Counted from the stretch's first letter, positions 28,816-39,551 are shown. The stretch: DNA of 64,000 nucleotides from Mycobacterium paragordonae (GCF_003614435.1 NZ_CP025546.1:310001-374000); one strand, 5' to 3'. Notes: a model not told the origin generated them from the letters alone. A program made the numbers and translations.

Positions 28816-30399
28816 ATGTCTCACTTACCATTAACTGTCCTGGAACGGGTTTTCGAGCAGGCGCGGCAGCGGCCGCTGGCAACTGCCCTGCGCCGATGCG
28901 ACGGCAAAAGCGCGCTGCGGTATGCCGAACTGGTGGCCGCAGTCAACGGGCTCGCCGCAGCACTTCGGGCGCAGTCGGTTTCCCCGGGATCCCGGATACT
29001 CGTCCTTTCGGACAACGGGCCCGAGACGTACCTGTCGGTGCTGGCCTGCGCGAAACTCGGGGCGATCGCTGTGATGGCCGACGGCAATCTTCCGCCGGCC
29101 ACCATCGATCGTTTCGGCGAGATCACTGCCCCGAGCGCGATTCTCATCGCGCCCGGGAGCAGAACCGACCTTTCCACGCTGTCGCAGAATCTGCGCGCCA
29201 CACCGGCGGTCAGGGTCGACGTGCACGCCTACGCCGGAAACACCGCGGCGACACCGGACGACTACCGATGCCCGGAATACGGTGCCGACCACCCACTGGC
29301 CATGATCTTCACCAGCGGGACGACGGGCGAGCCGAAGGCCGTGCTCCTGGCCAACCGCACTTTCTATGCCGTGCAGGACATCCTGCGCGAAACCGGCCTG
29401 GACTGGGTCAGTTGGGTGGACGGAGAAACCACCTACTCGCCGCTGCCGGCGACGCATATCGGTGGATTGTGGTGGATACTCACCTGTTTGATGCGCGGCG
29501 GGGTGTGCATCACCGGTGGTGAGAGCACCACGTCGCTGCTGGAGATTCTCAGCAAGAACGAGGTTGCGACGACGTGCGTCGTCCCGACCCTGCTTTCGAA
29601 ACTGATCGCCGAGCTGAAGGTAACCGATGAGAAGGTGCCGTCGCTACGGCTCCTCGGGTATGGAGGTTCCCGGGCGATCGCGGCCGATGTCCGGTTCATC
29701 GAGAATTTGGGCGTGCGCACCGCGCAGGTCTACGGATTGAGCGAAACGGGCTGCACGGCTTTATGTTTGCCGACCGATGAGGACTCGATCGCGAAGATAG
29801 AGGCCGGTGCGGTGGGACGGCCCTATCCCGGAGTCGAGGTTTACCTCGCCGGCTCTGCCGACTCCGGGCCCGCGACGCCGGGTGCTGCGCCGTCGGCTTC
29901 CTTCGGCACGCTCTGGATCAAATCGCCGGCAAATATGTTGGGGTACTGGAACAATGCCGCACGAACCCAAGAGGTTCTGATCGACGGGTGGGTCAACACC
30001 GGCGATCTGCTCGAGCGCCACGAGGACGGTTTCTTCTACATCAAGGGACGATCCTCGGAGATGTTCATCTCCGGTGGTGTGAATATCGCGCCAGACGAGG
30101 TCGACCGGATCGCCGAAGGCGCCGAAGGTGTCCGCGAAGCCGCATGTTACGAGATTCCGGACCCGGAGTTCGGGGCCCTGGTAGGTCTGGCCGTGGTCCC
30201 TTCGACCGAACTCGACGAGTCCGCGGCCCGCAAGCTCAAGCAGGCGATCGCCGCCCGCTTCCGGCAACAGTCTGAAGCGATGGCGCGACCGTCGACAATC
30301 GCGATCGTCGCCGAGATCCCACGGACACAGTCCGGCAAGGTCATGCGGGCCTCACTGGCCGCGTCGGTGGGCAAAACCGAAGTGTCCGCTCATGGTTGA
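28816..30399 (+). CDS. fadD10: Acyl-AMP ligase FadD10 (ScoC role)
   Basis: A 527-residue adenylate-forming enzyme: A3 motif IFTSGTTGEPKAVLL, A5 VYGLSETGCTALC, TGDLLERHEDGFFYIKGRSSEM (hinge region) and catalytic lysine in RTQSGKVMRASL. FadD10 activates a fatty acid and passes it to the ACP rather than to CoA. The start ATG 28816 aligns with the recalled FadD10 start; AAGGAAG lies 12 bases upstream. The ACP gene ATG overlaps its stop by eight bases. Confidence 0.93.
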   Translation: MSHLPLTVLERVFEQARQRPLATALRRCDGKSALRYAELVAAVNGLAAALRAQSVSPGSRILVLSDNGPETYLSVLACAKLGAIAVMADGNLPPATIDRFGEITAPSAILIAPGSRTDLSTLSQNLRATPAVRVDVHAYAGNTAATPDDYRCPEYGADHPLAMIFTSGTTGEPKAVLLANRTFYAVQDILRETGLDWVSWVDGETTYSPLPATHIGGLWWILTCLMRGGVCITGGESTTSLLEILSKNEVATTCVVPTLLSKLIAELKVTDEKVPSLRLLGYGGSRAIAADVRFIENLGVRTAQVYGLSETGCTALCLPTDEDSIAKIEAGAVGRPYPGVEVYLAGSADSGPATPGAAPSASFGTLWIKSPANMLGYWNNAARTQEVLIDGWVNTGDLLERHEDGFFYIKGRSSEMFISGGVNIAPDEVDRIAEGAEGVREAACYEIPDPEFGALVGLAVVPSTELDESAARKLKQAIAARFRQQSEAMARPSTIAIVAEIPRTQSGKVMRASLAASVGKTEVSAHG

Positions 30400-30637
30400 G
30401 ACGATCCGGGAAAGGGTGCTCGCCGCGGTCTGCGACGTGTTGTACATCGATGAAGAGGATCTACACGATGGTGACGGCACTGATCTTCGAGACCTCGGGC
30501 TGGATTCCGTTCGCTTCGTTCTGCTGATGAAAAAGCTGGACGTGGACCGGGAATCCGACGTGCCGTCCCGCCTGGCGGACGACCTCTCGATTGCGGGCTG
30601 GGTCCGGGAGCTGGAGAACCTCTGTGAGCCCGCCTGA
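30392..30637 (+). CDS. Acyl carrier protein (Rv0100/ScoB-like)
   Basis: An 81-residue carrier protein with the phosphopantetheine serine S39 in LGLDSVRFV and acidic helix before it. It takes the acyl chain from FadD10, and the isonitrile is built on it before transfer to the NRPS. It overlaps fadD10 by eight bases and the NRPS gene by 14, so the three are tightly coupled. Confidence 0.93.
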   Translation: MVETIRERVLAAVCDVLYIDEEDLHDGDGTDLRDLGLDSVRFVLLMKKLDVDRESDVPSRLADDLSIAGWVRELENLCEPA

Positions 30638-33600
30638 AGTCTGGGTGGCCCGCATCCCGCTGAGCAGGTCGCAACAGAACCTGTATAACGGTGTGCTGCA
30701 GGACGGCGATCCGTCGTTGTACCTGATCGCCAAGACCTACCGATTCCGCCCGCTGCAGTTGCCGAGATTCCTGGCCGCGTGCGAGGCAATGGTGTGCGAA
30801 AACCCGGTGCAGCTCTGCGTTCTGGAAACGCCGGCGACCGGAACTCAGTATCCGGATCTGGTGCCTCGCCTGCGGTTCGGCGACATCGTGCGCGTGCGGT
30901 CCGGCGATTTTCAGAGCACCGGTACCGATTTCGAACTCCAGCGCACCTGGTCGACCGGCATCCTCGATACAGCCCTGGTGCGGTACACCGTGTGGACAGA
31001 CCAGAACGGCGACGTCTGCGGACTCGACGTGCATGCGCACCACATCGTGGTGGATGGTGGCGCCACCGGGATCATCGAAGCCGATCTGGCACGCCACCTC
31101 GCGGCCGGCGACCCCGCAGAAGTGCCCTCCCTCGCAACCGGTTTGACGAGGACGGCCGAAGCCCATCGTCGCGAAGGGGCGAAGGCCGACGAGGCGCTGC
31201 AGCGTTTCAGTGCTGCCGTCCAGCGTGAGCTCGCCGAGGATGCGCGTCTCGGCGGGGCCGGCCAGAGCACGCACGCTGCCGGCGCCGCCGCCAAAGGCGT
31301 CCTGCAAGAATCAGTGACGATCGCCGGTGATGCCTTCGACGCGCTCGTTCGGCTCTCGGATACCGAACAGGTCCCGCTCAACGTCCTGGTGGCCACGGCG
31401 GCACTGGCGGTGGACGCGGGCCTGCGACAGGGCACCGAGGGTCTGCTCGTTCACGCGGTCGACAACAGGTTCGGTGACCCGGACCTCAATGTCGCGACGT
31501 GCCTGGTCAATTCGGTGGCGCACCCGGTCAGGTTCGCTCCCTTCGCATCGGTGCGCGATGTGGTGCGCGCCGTCGACCGAGGATACGTGAAGGCGGTGCG
31601 GCGCCGCTGGCTGCGCGAAGAGCACTACCGCCGAATGTATTTGGCGATCAACCGCACCGCCCAGGTGGACGCGTTGACGCTCAACTTCATCCGCGAGACC
31701 TGCGCGCCCACCCTGCGCCCGTTCTTGACCGAAGCACCGGTCGCGACGGACATCGGCCCGATCGAGGGCAGGACGGTGGCGAGTGTCCTGGACGAAGGTC
31801 AACGCGTGCTCAACGTGGCCATCTGGGACCGGGCAGATCGGCCGAAATCCGCCGCAGGAGTTGCTAGCCGGATCGCAGTGGCACTCGAAGCGATGGTGCG
31901 CCTGTGGGATCAGCCGATGGCCAAGGCCGTCGGCGAGTGGTTCGCGCTCGGTCCGGACGGGTCGATCCGCCCCGACGACATGCAGATCGCAACGACCCAG
32001 TCGCGGGCGTGGTTCGTGGACGGGTCCGCAGGTCTCCGCGAGACCCTGGCCGGCCGTCCCGGTGTCCACCGGTGGGTCGCCCATCTGGTGCGCAACGGCT
32101 TCTCGCCGGGTGACATTGCGGTGCTTGCGGACGACGACACCGGCAACACCATCGACTGCCTGATCGCAAGTCACCTGGTCGGCTGCGGATACAGCATCTG
32201 CGATACACCAGAACAACTTTCGCCCCGCGCGCAGGCTATTGCCGAGCAGCTGGCGGGTGCCGAGGCGCGGGTGGTCGACGTGACCGGTATCGGGCTGCCG
32301 GTGGCCATCGATGACGGTGTCCGCTCGCTGGTCGACGATCGTCTTGCCCAAGTGGCGCAGGACATGTCACTCGGCGCGAAGACTGCCTACATCATGCCGA
32401 CGTCGGGTTCCACCGGGCAGGCCAAGCTGGTGCGGGTCACCCACGGCTCGCTCGCGCTGTTCTGCGCCGCGGCGATCAGAGCCTACGGTTGGGGACGGCA
32501 GGACACCATCCTGCAGTGCGCCCCGCTGACGTCGGACATCAGCGTCGAGGAGACCTTCGCCGCCGCTGCCGCGGGCGCGCAGCTGGTGCGAACCGCCGCG
32601 ATGAAATCGGGCGACCTCGACGGACTCGTCGAGGGTCTGATCGCCACCGACGCGACGGTCGTCGACCTGCCCACCGCCGTGTGGCATCTCTTGTGCGAAG
32701 ACGCCGAAGCGCTGCACGCGATCCACCGTTCACATCTGCGGCAGATCGTTATTGGCGGCGAAGCCGTTCGCCCGGCCGCCGTCGACAAATGGATGAATTC
32801 GTCAGCGGGACAACGGATCGAACTGGTGTCCAGTTACGGACCCACCGAGACCACCGTCGTGGCAACCTATTTGCCGATCGCCTCGGACGGCACGGTCGTC
32901 GCTCCCGAAGCGCGGCGACGCCTGGGGCGGCCGATGGTGCCTGACACGGTCGTCATCGCCTTCGGCGAGGTGGTGATCGTCGGGGGCCTGGTCTGCGCCG
33001 GCTACCTCGGGACCGACGACCGCAGCTTCGGTACCGTCACCACCGGCGCCGGTACCCAACATCGCGCCTTCGCCACCGCTGACCGAATCATCATGGACGC
33101 ACAGGGATTCCCGCTGTTCGCCGGGCGCAAAGACGACGTCGTCAAAGTATCCGGCAAGCGGATCGACATCGCGGACATCGCCGGACGCATATCGGCCGAT
33201 CCCGCGATCGCCGATGTCGCCGTCGAACTCCACGACGGACGCCTCGGGGTGTGGTTTCAAGCCACGCCGACCCCCGAAGCCGGCGAGGATCCGGCCAGAC
33301 GCATCCGGAACATCCTGGTGAGCAACGGTGTGTCCGCGTTCTTCGTGGTCGCGGTGTCGGCGATCCCGCGCAAGCCCAGCGGGAAGGTGGACAGTGCCCA
33401 CCTGCGGGCGTTGCCCGAGTTCGTGGAAGCGGCGCATGACGACCCCGAAACCGCCGATAGCGCAATGGGTTTGGCGCAGGTGTGGAGCCGGCACCTCGGG
33501 ACGGCCGTCCAACAGGACACTTCGCTGCTCGCCGCAGGGGTCGGTTCGCTGGACCTGATCAGAATCCTGCCCGACACCCGGAGGTTCCTGGGACGCCAGG

Positions 33601-34781
33601 TGTCGATCCTGGACCTGATCAGTGCCGACACCGCCGCCAACCTCGTCGCCGACCTCGCGGATGCCACGACGGCCGAGTGGATGGACCGGGCCACCGCCGC
33701 CGAGATAAAAGGTGACCTCGATGATCTGCGGGCGTCCGCCGACATCAGACGCCAGGCCACGCTCCCCGCCGGCGACGCGATCATCGTGCTGGGCGCCTCG
33801 GGCATTCTGGGCACCGGGTTCGCCGCGGCACTGGCGGACCTCAAACGGTCCGGAATTCGGTGCCCCGATGTCATTCTGGCGAGCAGATCCCAGCACGGTT
33901 CGTGGTCCGGTCTCCACGACGTGGAAGGGATTCGGGTGATACAGCTTTCCGCCGACTTCGGGCCGTCGGAACTGGACGCGCTGATCCGGGACACCGGCGC
34001 CGGAACCGTCATCAACTGCGTCGGCAACACCAACGTGCTTGTTCCGTACCGCGAACTTCGCACCGCGAACGTGGATCTGGTCTCGGCGATCGTGGGCGTG
34101 TGCGGGGACCGGGGTGTCAGGCTGGTGCACCTGTCGACGTTCGTCGTCAACGCGGATGTCGTCGCCGCCCAAGTGACCGATCCGCGAGCTGCGCCCTACC
34201 CCTACGCGGCGTCGAAGTCGTTGGCGGAGCTGGTGGTGGCAGGTGCGCCGGACGGGCTCGACTTCACCATCGTGCGTTTGCCCCGGGTCCTGGGCGAGGA
34301 CTGTCAGCTACGGGACTCTGCCGACATCCTGGTATCGGTTGTGGATGCCTGTGTCGCGTTGCGTGCCTACCCCGCAATGAATCTCGTCGAGGAGGTCACC
34401 ACCGGCCACGCTGCGGCGACCGCGATCCTGCGTCTGCTGCCGGAGGTGTCGGGTGCGCGGGAGCTCGGACGGGGTATCACGGTGGCACGCGGCGAGGCCG
34501 TGGACTACGCGGAGTTACTCTCCGGATTCGCGCCTGACCAACTCGACGTCGCCCGGTGGAAGCAGCGGCTCGACGAGAGCGAGTGGGCGGTGATGAACCC
34601 GCGCCGGTGGTCGGTGGTGGATGCGTGGGTGGGCCTGGGCATGCGATTGGGGGCGCGCTCGTACACCGAGTACCTCGCGGACTACCCGACCATCGACGTG
34701 GACGTCGAATCCGTCGCCGAACTCGCCGCCCCACCGGAGCCGGTGCACACCCTGCTGGCCCGTGGATTCCAGGGTGTCTGA
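30624..34781 (+). CDS. nrp: Single-module NRPS C-A-T-R (Nrp/ScoA-like)
   Basis: A 1385-residue synthetase. Condensation domain with H139-H140-x3-D144-G145; adenylation domain with A3 TSGSTGQAK (about 593), A5 SYGPTETTVV and A10 lysine K921 (RKPSGKVD); thiolation serine S975 (GVGSLDLI); terminal thioester reductase with LGASGILG (about 1057) and Y1194-x3-K1198 (YAASK). It would condense isonitrile acyl chains to one amino acid and release the product by reduction. M. tuberculosis Nrp (Rv0101, about 2512 aa as recalled) has two modules, so this one is half-size, like the Streptomyces enzyme ScoA. GTG 30624 overlaps the ACP gene and gives SPPEVWVARIPLSRSQQN. Confidence 0.92.
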   Translation: MSPPEVWVARIPLSRSQQNLYNGVLQDGDPSLYLIAKTYRFRPLQLPRFLAACEAMVCENPVQLCVLETPATGTQYPDLVPRLRFGDIVRVRSGDFQSTGTDFELQRTWSTGILDTALVRYTVWTDQNGDVCGLDVHAHHIVVDGGATGIIEADLARHLAAGDPAEVPSLATGLTRTAEAHRREGAKADEALQRFSAAVQRELAEDARLGGAGQSTHAAGAAAKGVLQESVTIAGDAFDALVRLSDTEQVPLNVLVATAALAVDAGLRQGTEGLLVHAVDNRFGDPDLNVATCLVNSVAHPVRFAPFASVRDVVRAVDRGYVKAVRRRWLREEHYRRMYLAINRTAQVDALTLNFIRETCAPTLRPFLTEAPVATDIGPIEGRTVASVLDEGQRVLNVAIWDRADRPKSAAGVASRIAVALEAMVRLWDQPMAKAVGEWFALGPDGSIRPDDMQIATTQSRAWFVDGSAGLRETLAGRPGVHRWVAHLVRNGFSPGDIAVLADDDTGNTIDCLIASHLVGCGYSICDTPEQLSPRAQAIAEQLAGAEARVVDVTGIGLPVAIDDGVRSLVDDRLAQVAQDMSLGAKTAYIMPTSGSTGQAKLVRVTHGSLALFCAAAIRAYGWGRQDTILQCAPLTSDISVEETFAAAAAGAQLVRTAAMKSGDLDGLVEGLIATDATVVDLPTAVWHLLCEDAEALHAIHRSHLRQIVIGGEAVRPAAVDKWMNSSAGQRIELVSSYGPTETTVVATYLPIASDGTVVAPEARRRLGRPMVPDTVVIAFGEVVIVGGLVCAGYLGTDDRSFGTVTTGAGTQHRAFATADRIIMDAQGFPLFAGRKDDVVKVSGKRIDIADIAGRISADPAIADVAVELHDGRLGVWFQATPTPEAGEDPARRIRNILVSNGVSAFFVVAVSAIPRKPSGKVDSAHLRALPEFVEAAHDDPETADSAMGLAQVWSRHLGTAVQQDTSLLAAGVGSLDLIRILPDTRRFLGRQVSILDLISADTAANLVADLADATTAEWMDRATAAEIKGDLDDLRASADIRRQATLPAGDAIIVLGASGILGTGFAAALADLKRSGIRCPDVILASRSQHGSWSGLHDVEGIRVIQLSADFGPSELDALIRDTGAGTVINCVGNTNVLVPYRELRTANVDLVSAIVGVCGDRGVRLVHLSTFVVNADVVAAQVTDPRAAPYPYAASKSLAELVVAGAPDGLDFTIVRLPRVLGEDCQLRDSADILVSVVDACVALRAYPAMNLVEEVTTGHAAATAILRLLPEVSGARELGRGITVARGEAVDYAELLSGFAPDQLDVARWKQRLDESEWAVMNPRRWSVVDAWVGLGMRLGARSYTEYLADYPTIDVDVESVAELAAPPEPVHTLLARGFQGV

Positions 34782-34786
34782 TCGGG

Positions 34787-35419
34787 TCAGGCCTGAAAAA
34801 CCATGATGCAGAACATGATTGCCATGCCCCCAGCCGTGGTCGCCTGAACCACGTTGCCCAGTCGCGCACGCCACACCCGAGTCCCCCGGCGGCGCCGCAG
34901 GGTGATGAAGAGGTAGCTCCAGGCGAAGGCGGCCAGTACGAATACGGCGGCCCAGATCCAGTTCACCGTGGTGACCCAACCGTGCGAAGTGTGCGCCGGC
35001 GCTGCCTCCATTTCGGGCATGGACGCCATGGCCGGCATGTCCGGCATGTCCGGCATGGACGCCATGGGCGGGTGTTCGGGAGTCAGATGCCCACCCATCG
35101 CGGCGTACATCCATGCCATCGCCACCATCTTCAGCGCGTGATAGCCGAGCGCCAGACGTGCGCCGATCACCCGGGCGGCGAGGACAGCCGCGACCAGGAA
35201 CCACAGGGCCGCGGCCAGGAAGAACGCCTCGGCGGGTGTAGGCGGCAGCCCGAGCGCCTCCGGCCAGGCCATCGCCGCCATCGCGACGGCCATCGTGACG
35301 TGCAGCCCATGGCTGATCACCGAGGTCCAGGACCTGCGGTCGGCGACGAGGGCGAAGCCCACGGCGCTGAACAGGAACAGGCCCGTGACCACCCAGCGCA
35401 GCGGCAGATCGTCGATCAT
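34787..35419 (-). CDS. DUF5134 membrane protein with a Met-every-third-residue segment
   Basis: A 210-residue membrane protein with about five spans (LRWVVTGLFLFSAVGFALV, LHVTMAVAMAAMAW, FFLAAALWFLVAAVL, VNWIWAAVFVLAAFAW and GGMAIMFCIMVF). Between the third and fourth is an exposed segment (111-146) in which M119, M122, M125, M128, M131, M134 and M137 fall at exact three-residue spacing, flanked by H111, H116, H143 and H146. Methionine-rich MxxM arrays bind Cu(I) in proteins such as Ctr1 and CopC/CopA. It lies five bases after nrp on the opposite strand, divergent from the CopD/CtaG gene. A copper role is inferred from motif and location. Confidence 0.8.
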   Translation of the reverse strand: MIDDLPLRWVVTGLFLFSAVGFALVADRRSWTSVISHGLHVTMAVAMAAMAWPEALGLPPTPAEAFFLAAALWFLVAAVLAARVIGARLALGYHALKMVAMAWMYAAMGGHLTPEHPPMASMPDMPDMPAMASMPEMEAAPAHTSHGWVTTVNWIWAAVFVLAAFAWSYLFITLRRRRGTRVWRARLGNVVQATTAGGMAIMFCIMVFQA

Positions 35420-35511
35420 GCCCGGTGTTCCTCGGCGGTAGCCCCCACAGTGACCGAACACTATGCGCTGCGGGCGGCCAGTGCTACGACGCGCGGTCGT
35501 AAGCTGCAAGG

Positions 35512-37461
35512 GTGGATAGCGACGTTGCCCGCACGTCCTCGGTGAGGACGGCGGCACTGGCCGGCGGTTTTGTGGCGGTCTTGGTTTTTGTCGCAGTCGC
35601 AGTGGCCGGCTACGGCCTGGTCTCCGGCCCGCGGCGCTACGCCGAGGCCGGCAACCCCTATCCGGGTGCCTTCGTCAGCGCGGCCGAACCGGCCGGGTAT
35701 TTCATCGCGTCGTTGCTGGGCGCCCTGTGTCTGGGCGCATTACTCCTGGTCGTGGTGACGGCGCGGCCGGAATCCGACGGGCTGATCGACGGACCGGCAT
35801 TCCGGATTCACCTGGTGGCCGAACGGGTTTCGCTCGCCTGGGTGCTGGCCGCCGCAGCCATGGTGGTGATCCAGGCGTCGCACGACACAGGTGTGCGGGC
35901 GGGCGCGCTACTGAGCAGCGGGGCGGTGTTCGACGCGATCGGCGTCTCCGAGATGGCCCGCGCCTGGATCGTGGTGGCCGTCTTCGCCCTTCCCGTCGCG
36001 ATTACACTGCGCCTGAACACGCGTTGGCTCGGCCACGCGGTCCTGCTGGTGCCCACCGTGATCGGCGTCGTGGCCACGGCCGTCACCGGCAATGCGGGTG
36101 AGGGGCCCGACCACGATTACGCGACCAGCGCTGCGATCGTTTTCGCGGTCGCGGTGGCCGGCCTGACCGGGCTCAAGGCGGTCGCCGCGCTGACCCGAAC
36201 CAGCCCCAACCGAGCCGTGCAGGTGCTGCAGGTGGGTTTCGGCGCCTTGGCGGTTACCTACGGCGGGATGCTGCTGTACCTGCTGCTGCCGGACTGGACG
36301 TTCGGATCGGATTTCGCGCGCCTGGGACTCATCGCGGGTGCTCTGGTCACCGTTGTGTGGTTGTCGGACTGCTGGTCTCTGCGTCGCGCACTGCCGCCGT
36401 TCGCCGGCACGGCCGGTGCGCTGGCCATGGTCGCCGCCGTGGCGGCGATCGCCGCGATGGCCGGCCAGATCGCACCCCGATTCCTCGCGCATCGCTTCAC
36501 CGGCTGGGATGTGTTCCTCGGCTATCAACTGCCGCGACCACCGACCGTCGCAAGCGTGCTGACGCTGTGGCGTTTCGACAGCCTGCTGGGGACGGCCGGG
36601 GTGGTGCTGGCGCTCGCCTATCTGGCGGCCTACGTCCGGTTGCGGCACAATGGAAACGCTTGGCCGGTGGGCAGATTGGTGGCCTGGCTGGCCGGATGTG
36701 TGTCGTTGGTGTTCACCACCAGCTCGGGTGTCCGTGCCTACGGATCAGCGGTGTTCAGCATGCACATGGCCGAACACATGATCCTGAACATGTTCATCCC
36801 GGTGCTGCTGGTGATGGGTGGCCCGGTCACCCTGGCGCTGCGGGTCTTGCCGTCCGCTGGCAAGGAGCAGCCGCCCGGGCCACGCGAATGGCTGACCTGG
36901 CTGTTGCACTCCCGGGTTACGGCGTTCTTCTCGAACCCGATCATCGCCTTCGTCCTGTTCGTCGGCTCGCCCTACGTCGTCTACTTCACGCCGGTGTTCA
37001 ACACCCTGATCCGCTATCACTGGGGCCACGAGTTCATGGCGGTCCATTTCCTGATCGTCGGTTATCTCTTCTACTGGGCCATCATCGGAATAGACCCGGG
37101 CCCGCGCCGGCTGCCCTATCCGGGTCGCATCGGTCTGCTGTTCGCGGTCATGCCGTTCCATGCCTTCTTCGGCATCGCGCTCATGACGATGGCCGAGCCG
37201 GTCGGGCAGACCTTCTATCGCTCCCTTAACCTGCCGTGGCTGCCCAGCATCATCGCCGACCAGCATCTCGGCGGCGGCATTGCGTGGAGTCTCACCGAGG
37301 TCCCGGTCATCATCGTCATCGTCGCTCTGGTCACCCAGTGGGCGCGGCAGGATCGCAAGGACGCGTCCCGCGGAGATCGGCACGCGGACAGTGATTATGC
37401 CGACGACGACCTGGAGGCATACAACGCGATGCTGCGCGAGTTGTCCCGGATGCGCCGCTGA
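35512..37461 (+). CDS. CopD/CtaG fusion membrane protein (Rv0102-like)
   Basis: The 649-residue product has about 15 hydrophobic segments. The N-terminal part resembles the CopD copper-import domain. The C-terminal part is the caa3 CtaG domain: [23 protein letters not shown] and [21 protein letters not shown] contain the conserved His/Met ligands. CtaG assists delivery of copper to cytochrome c oxidase. In M. tuberculosis, Rv0102 lies next to nrp and is reported as part of the SigC copper regulon (recalled). The likely role is taking up copper delivered by the metallophore and/or supplying it to the respiratory oxidase. Confidence 0.87.
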   Translation: MDSDVARTSSVRTAALAGGFVAVLVFVAVAVAGYGLVSGPRRYAEAGNPYPGAFVSAAEPAGYFIASLLGALCLGALLLVVVTARPESDGLIDGPAFRIHLVAERVSLAWVLAAAAMVVIQASHDTGVRAGALLSSGAVFDAIGVSEMARAWIVVAVFALPVAITLRLNTRWLGHAVLLVPTVIGVVATAVTGNAGEGPDHDYATSAAIVFAVAVAGLTGLKAVAALTRTSPNRAVQVLQVGFGALAVTYGGMLLYLLLPDWTFGSDFARLGLIAGALVTVVWLSDCWSLRRALPPFAGTAGALAMVAAVAAIAAMAGQIAPRFLAHRFTGWDVFLGYQLPRPPTVASVLTLWRFDSLLGTAGVVLALAYLAAYVRLRHNGNAWPVGRLVAWLAGCVSLVFTTSSGVRAYGSAVFSMHMAEHMILNMFIPVLLVMGGPVTLALRVLPSAGKEQPPGPREWLTWLLHSRVTAFFSNPIIAFVLFVGSPYVVYFTPVFNTLIRYHWGHEFMAVHFLIVGYLFYWAIIGIDPGPRRLPYPGRIGLLFAVMPFHAFFGIALMTMAEPVGQTFYRSLNLPWLPSIIADQHLGGGIAWSLTEVPVIIVIVALVTQWARQDRKDASRGDRHADSDYADDDLEAYNAMLRELSRMRR

Positions 37462-37658
37462 CGAAGCCGCCGGCCCCGCCGAATAGTCTGGGCAACACCT
37501 GCCGTTGCCCTGTCAGTTTGCTGAGAGGCTGAGCGATTCCGGTCTGCCGGCAGCGGGTCGGTGTTAGGCAACAAATGCCATGTTGCGTGTGAATCAGACG
37601 TTTTGGCCGAGGCGCCGATGACTCTGGGCGATCGCTTCTCAACGGCCCGGGGGTCGCC

Positions 37659-39509
37659 ATGTCATCGCTGTTTGCAACGCCGGACGTTATCGTGGTCGCG
37701 GCGTCGGATCTGGCCGATATCGGCTCGGCTCTGAGCGCGGCCCACACGGCCGCGGCCGCACGCACCACCGGCGTGCTCGCGGCCGCCGATGACGAGGTCT
37801 CCGCAGCGATCGCAGCGTTCTTCGGCAATCACGCACAGGAGTACCAGGCACTCAGTAGCCACGCGGCCGCCTTTCATGACCAGTTCGTCGGGGCGCTCAA
37901 CAGATCCGCGGGGTCATTCGCTGCCGCGGAGGCCGCCAATGCGTCTCCGCTGCAACTCGCGCTGAACGTGATCAACGCGCCGACCGAGGCGTTGCTGGGA
38001 CGTCCGCTGATCGGGAACGGTGCCGACGGGGTGGCCGGAACCGGAGCCGCCGGCGGGGCGGGCGGCCTGTTGCTCGGGAACGGGGGCAATGGCGGATCCG
38101 GCGCGGCGGGCGAGGCCGGTGGTGCCGGCGGGGCCGCAGGTTTGATCGGCAACGGCGGTCTCGGCGGGCTGGGAGGAGCGGGCGCGGCGGGCGGCCATGG
38201 TGGGGCCGGTGGGCAGTTGTTCGGTAACGGTGGTGCGGGCGGCCAGGGTGGCGCCGCGCTGGCGGGGTTCAACGGCGGCAACCCCGGACACGGCGGTACC
38301 GGCGGCGACGCCAACTGGTTCGGCTCCGGTGGCAACGGCGGCCAAGGCGGTACCGGCCTGACCGGCGCAGACGGCGTCAATCCCACCCCAACGGGGCAGG
38401 ACGCTCCAGGCAACCACGGAACGAACGTCAACGCTGTAGGCGACACCACCGGCGGTGCCGGTGGCCCGGGTACGCCCGGCGGCCCGGGAATCAGCGGTGG
38501 CGACGGAGGCGGGGCGGGAAGCGCCTCGTCCGTGAAATCGGGTACCGCTACGGGCGGCACAGGAGGTGCCGGCGGGGCGGGCGGTTCCGATGGTGGCGCA
38601 GGCGGCGGCGGAGGTGCCGGAGGTACGGGACAGACCGACGGCGGCCGCGCCTTCGGAGGTGCCGGCGGGGCCGGCGGTGACGGGGGCAGCGGCGCCGGTT
38701 CTGGTGGAGTCGGAGGAATCGGCGGCAACGCGGGAACCCTCGGCGGCTTCGCCACCGGCGGCGACGGAGGTCACGGCGGCGCCGGAAGCGCCAGCACCGC
38801 CCTCGGCGGCGCCGGCGGCACCGGCGGAATCGGGGGCGACGGTGGCCGCGGCGGCCTACTGGTAGGCAACGGAGGCTCAGGTGGCAGCGGGGGCATCGGC
38901 GGAGTAGGTGGCCTCGGCGCTACGGGCGGCGCCGGCGCGGATGGAGGAGGGGCCGGAGGCGCGGCAAGCCGATCGTCGGGTAACGCGTTCGGCGGCAACG
39001 GGGGTGGCGGCGGGGACGGCAACACCGGTGCCATCGGCGGCGCAGGGGGCACCGGGGGCGCCGGCGGTAACGGCGCTGCCGGCGGAATGCTTTTCGGTGA
39101 CGGCGGCAGCGGCGGTAACGGCGGTATAGGCGGAGTCGGCGGACTTGGCGGCGTCGGTGGCGCTGGTGGTACCGGCGGCTTGGGCGGTGGTGCCACTGCG
39201 GTTCCGACCGCGCAGCAGCCTTGGGCGGGTATCGGCGGTACCGGCGGCCAAGGGGGTAACGGCGGAGGCGGCGGTACCGGCGGTCAAGGGGGCGCGGGCG
39301 GCGCGGACGGGGGCGCGGGCGCGCCGGGTGGCTTCATCGGCCACGCGGGCGCAGCAGGTGTTGCCGGAGCCGGTGGGGCCGGCGGAGGCGGCGGCGCCGG
39401 CGGTGCCTCCGGAGCCGGTGGGGCCGGTGGCAAAGGATCCACAGCCAACGGTGGGACCGGTGGCCCCGGCACCCAGGGCGGCACGGGCGGATCCGGCGCT
39501 CACGGCTGA
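37659..39509 (+). CDS. PE_PGRS family protein
   Basis: A 616-residue protein: PE domain (residues 1-100, [23 protein letters not shown]), LIGNGADG junction at about 117, then an unbroken PGRS region to the stop. The PE secretion signature reads F87-x3-E91 instead of Y-x3-E. There is no folded C-terminal domain. It sits between the CopD/CtaG and copper chaperone genes; the corresponding M. tuberculosis Rv0102-Rv0103c junction has none as far as I recall, so this may be an insertion. Upstream 197 bases show no clear promoter motif. Confidence 0.93.
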   Translation: MSSLFATPDVIVVAASDLADIGSALSAAHTAAAARTTGVLAAADDEVSAAIAAFFGNHAQEYQALSSHAAAFHDQFVGALNRSAGSFAAAEAANASPLQLALNVINAPTEALLGRPLIGNGADGVAGTGAAGGAGGLLLGNGGNGGSGAAGEAGGAGGAAGLIGNGGLGGLGGAGAAGGHGGAGGQLFGNGGAGGQGGAALAGFNGGNPGHGGTGGDANWFGSGGNGGQGGTGLTGADGVNPTPTGQDAPGNHGTNVNAVGDTTGGAGGPGTPGGPGISGGDGGGAGSASSVKSGTATGGTGGAGGAGGSDGGAGGGGGAGGTGQTDGGRAFGGAGGAGGDGGSGAGSGGVGGIGGNAGTLGGFATGGDGGHGGAGSASTALGGAGGTGGIGGDGGRGGLLVGNGGSGGSGGIGGVGGLGATGGAGADGGGAGGAASRSSGNAFGGNGGGGGDGNTGAIGGAGGTGGAGGNGAAGGMLFGDGGSGGNGGIGGVGGLGGVGGAGGTGGLGGGATAVPTAQQPWAGIGGTGGQGGNGGGGGTGGQGGAGGADGGAGAPGGFIGHAGAAGVAGAGGAGGGGGAGGASGAGGAGGKGSTANGGTGGPGTQGGTGGSGAHG

Positions 39510-39526
39510 CGAAAAAGGCTGCAACA

Positions 39527-39549
39527 CCGGGTAATTCGCTGAAACCCGG
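39527..39549. terminator. Possible bidirectional terminator between convergent genes
   Basis: CCGGGT (39527-39532) and ACCCGG (39544-39549) can form a six-base stem with an 11-base loop between the PE_PGRS and chaperone stops. There is no T-run, so this is weak. Confidence 0.3.
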
Positions 39550-39551
39550 AG

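Noticed and set aside
37874..39527. Long proline- or alanine-rich minus-strand frames
   Set aside because: They are the complement of PGRS glycine repeats and carry no own signals.
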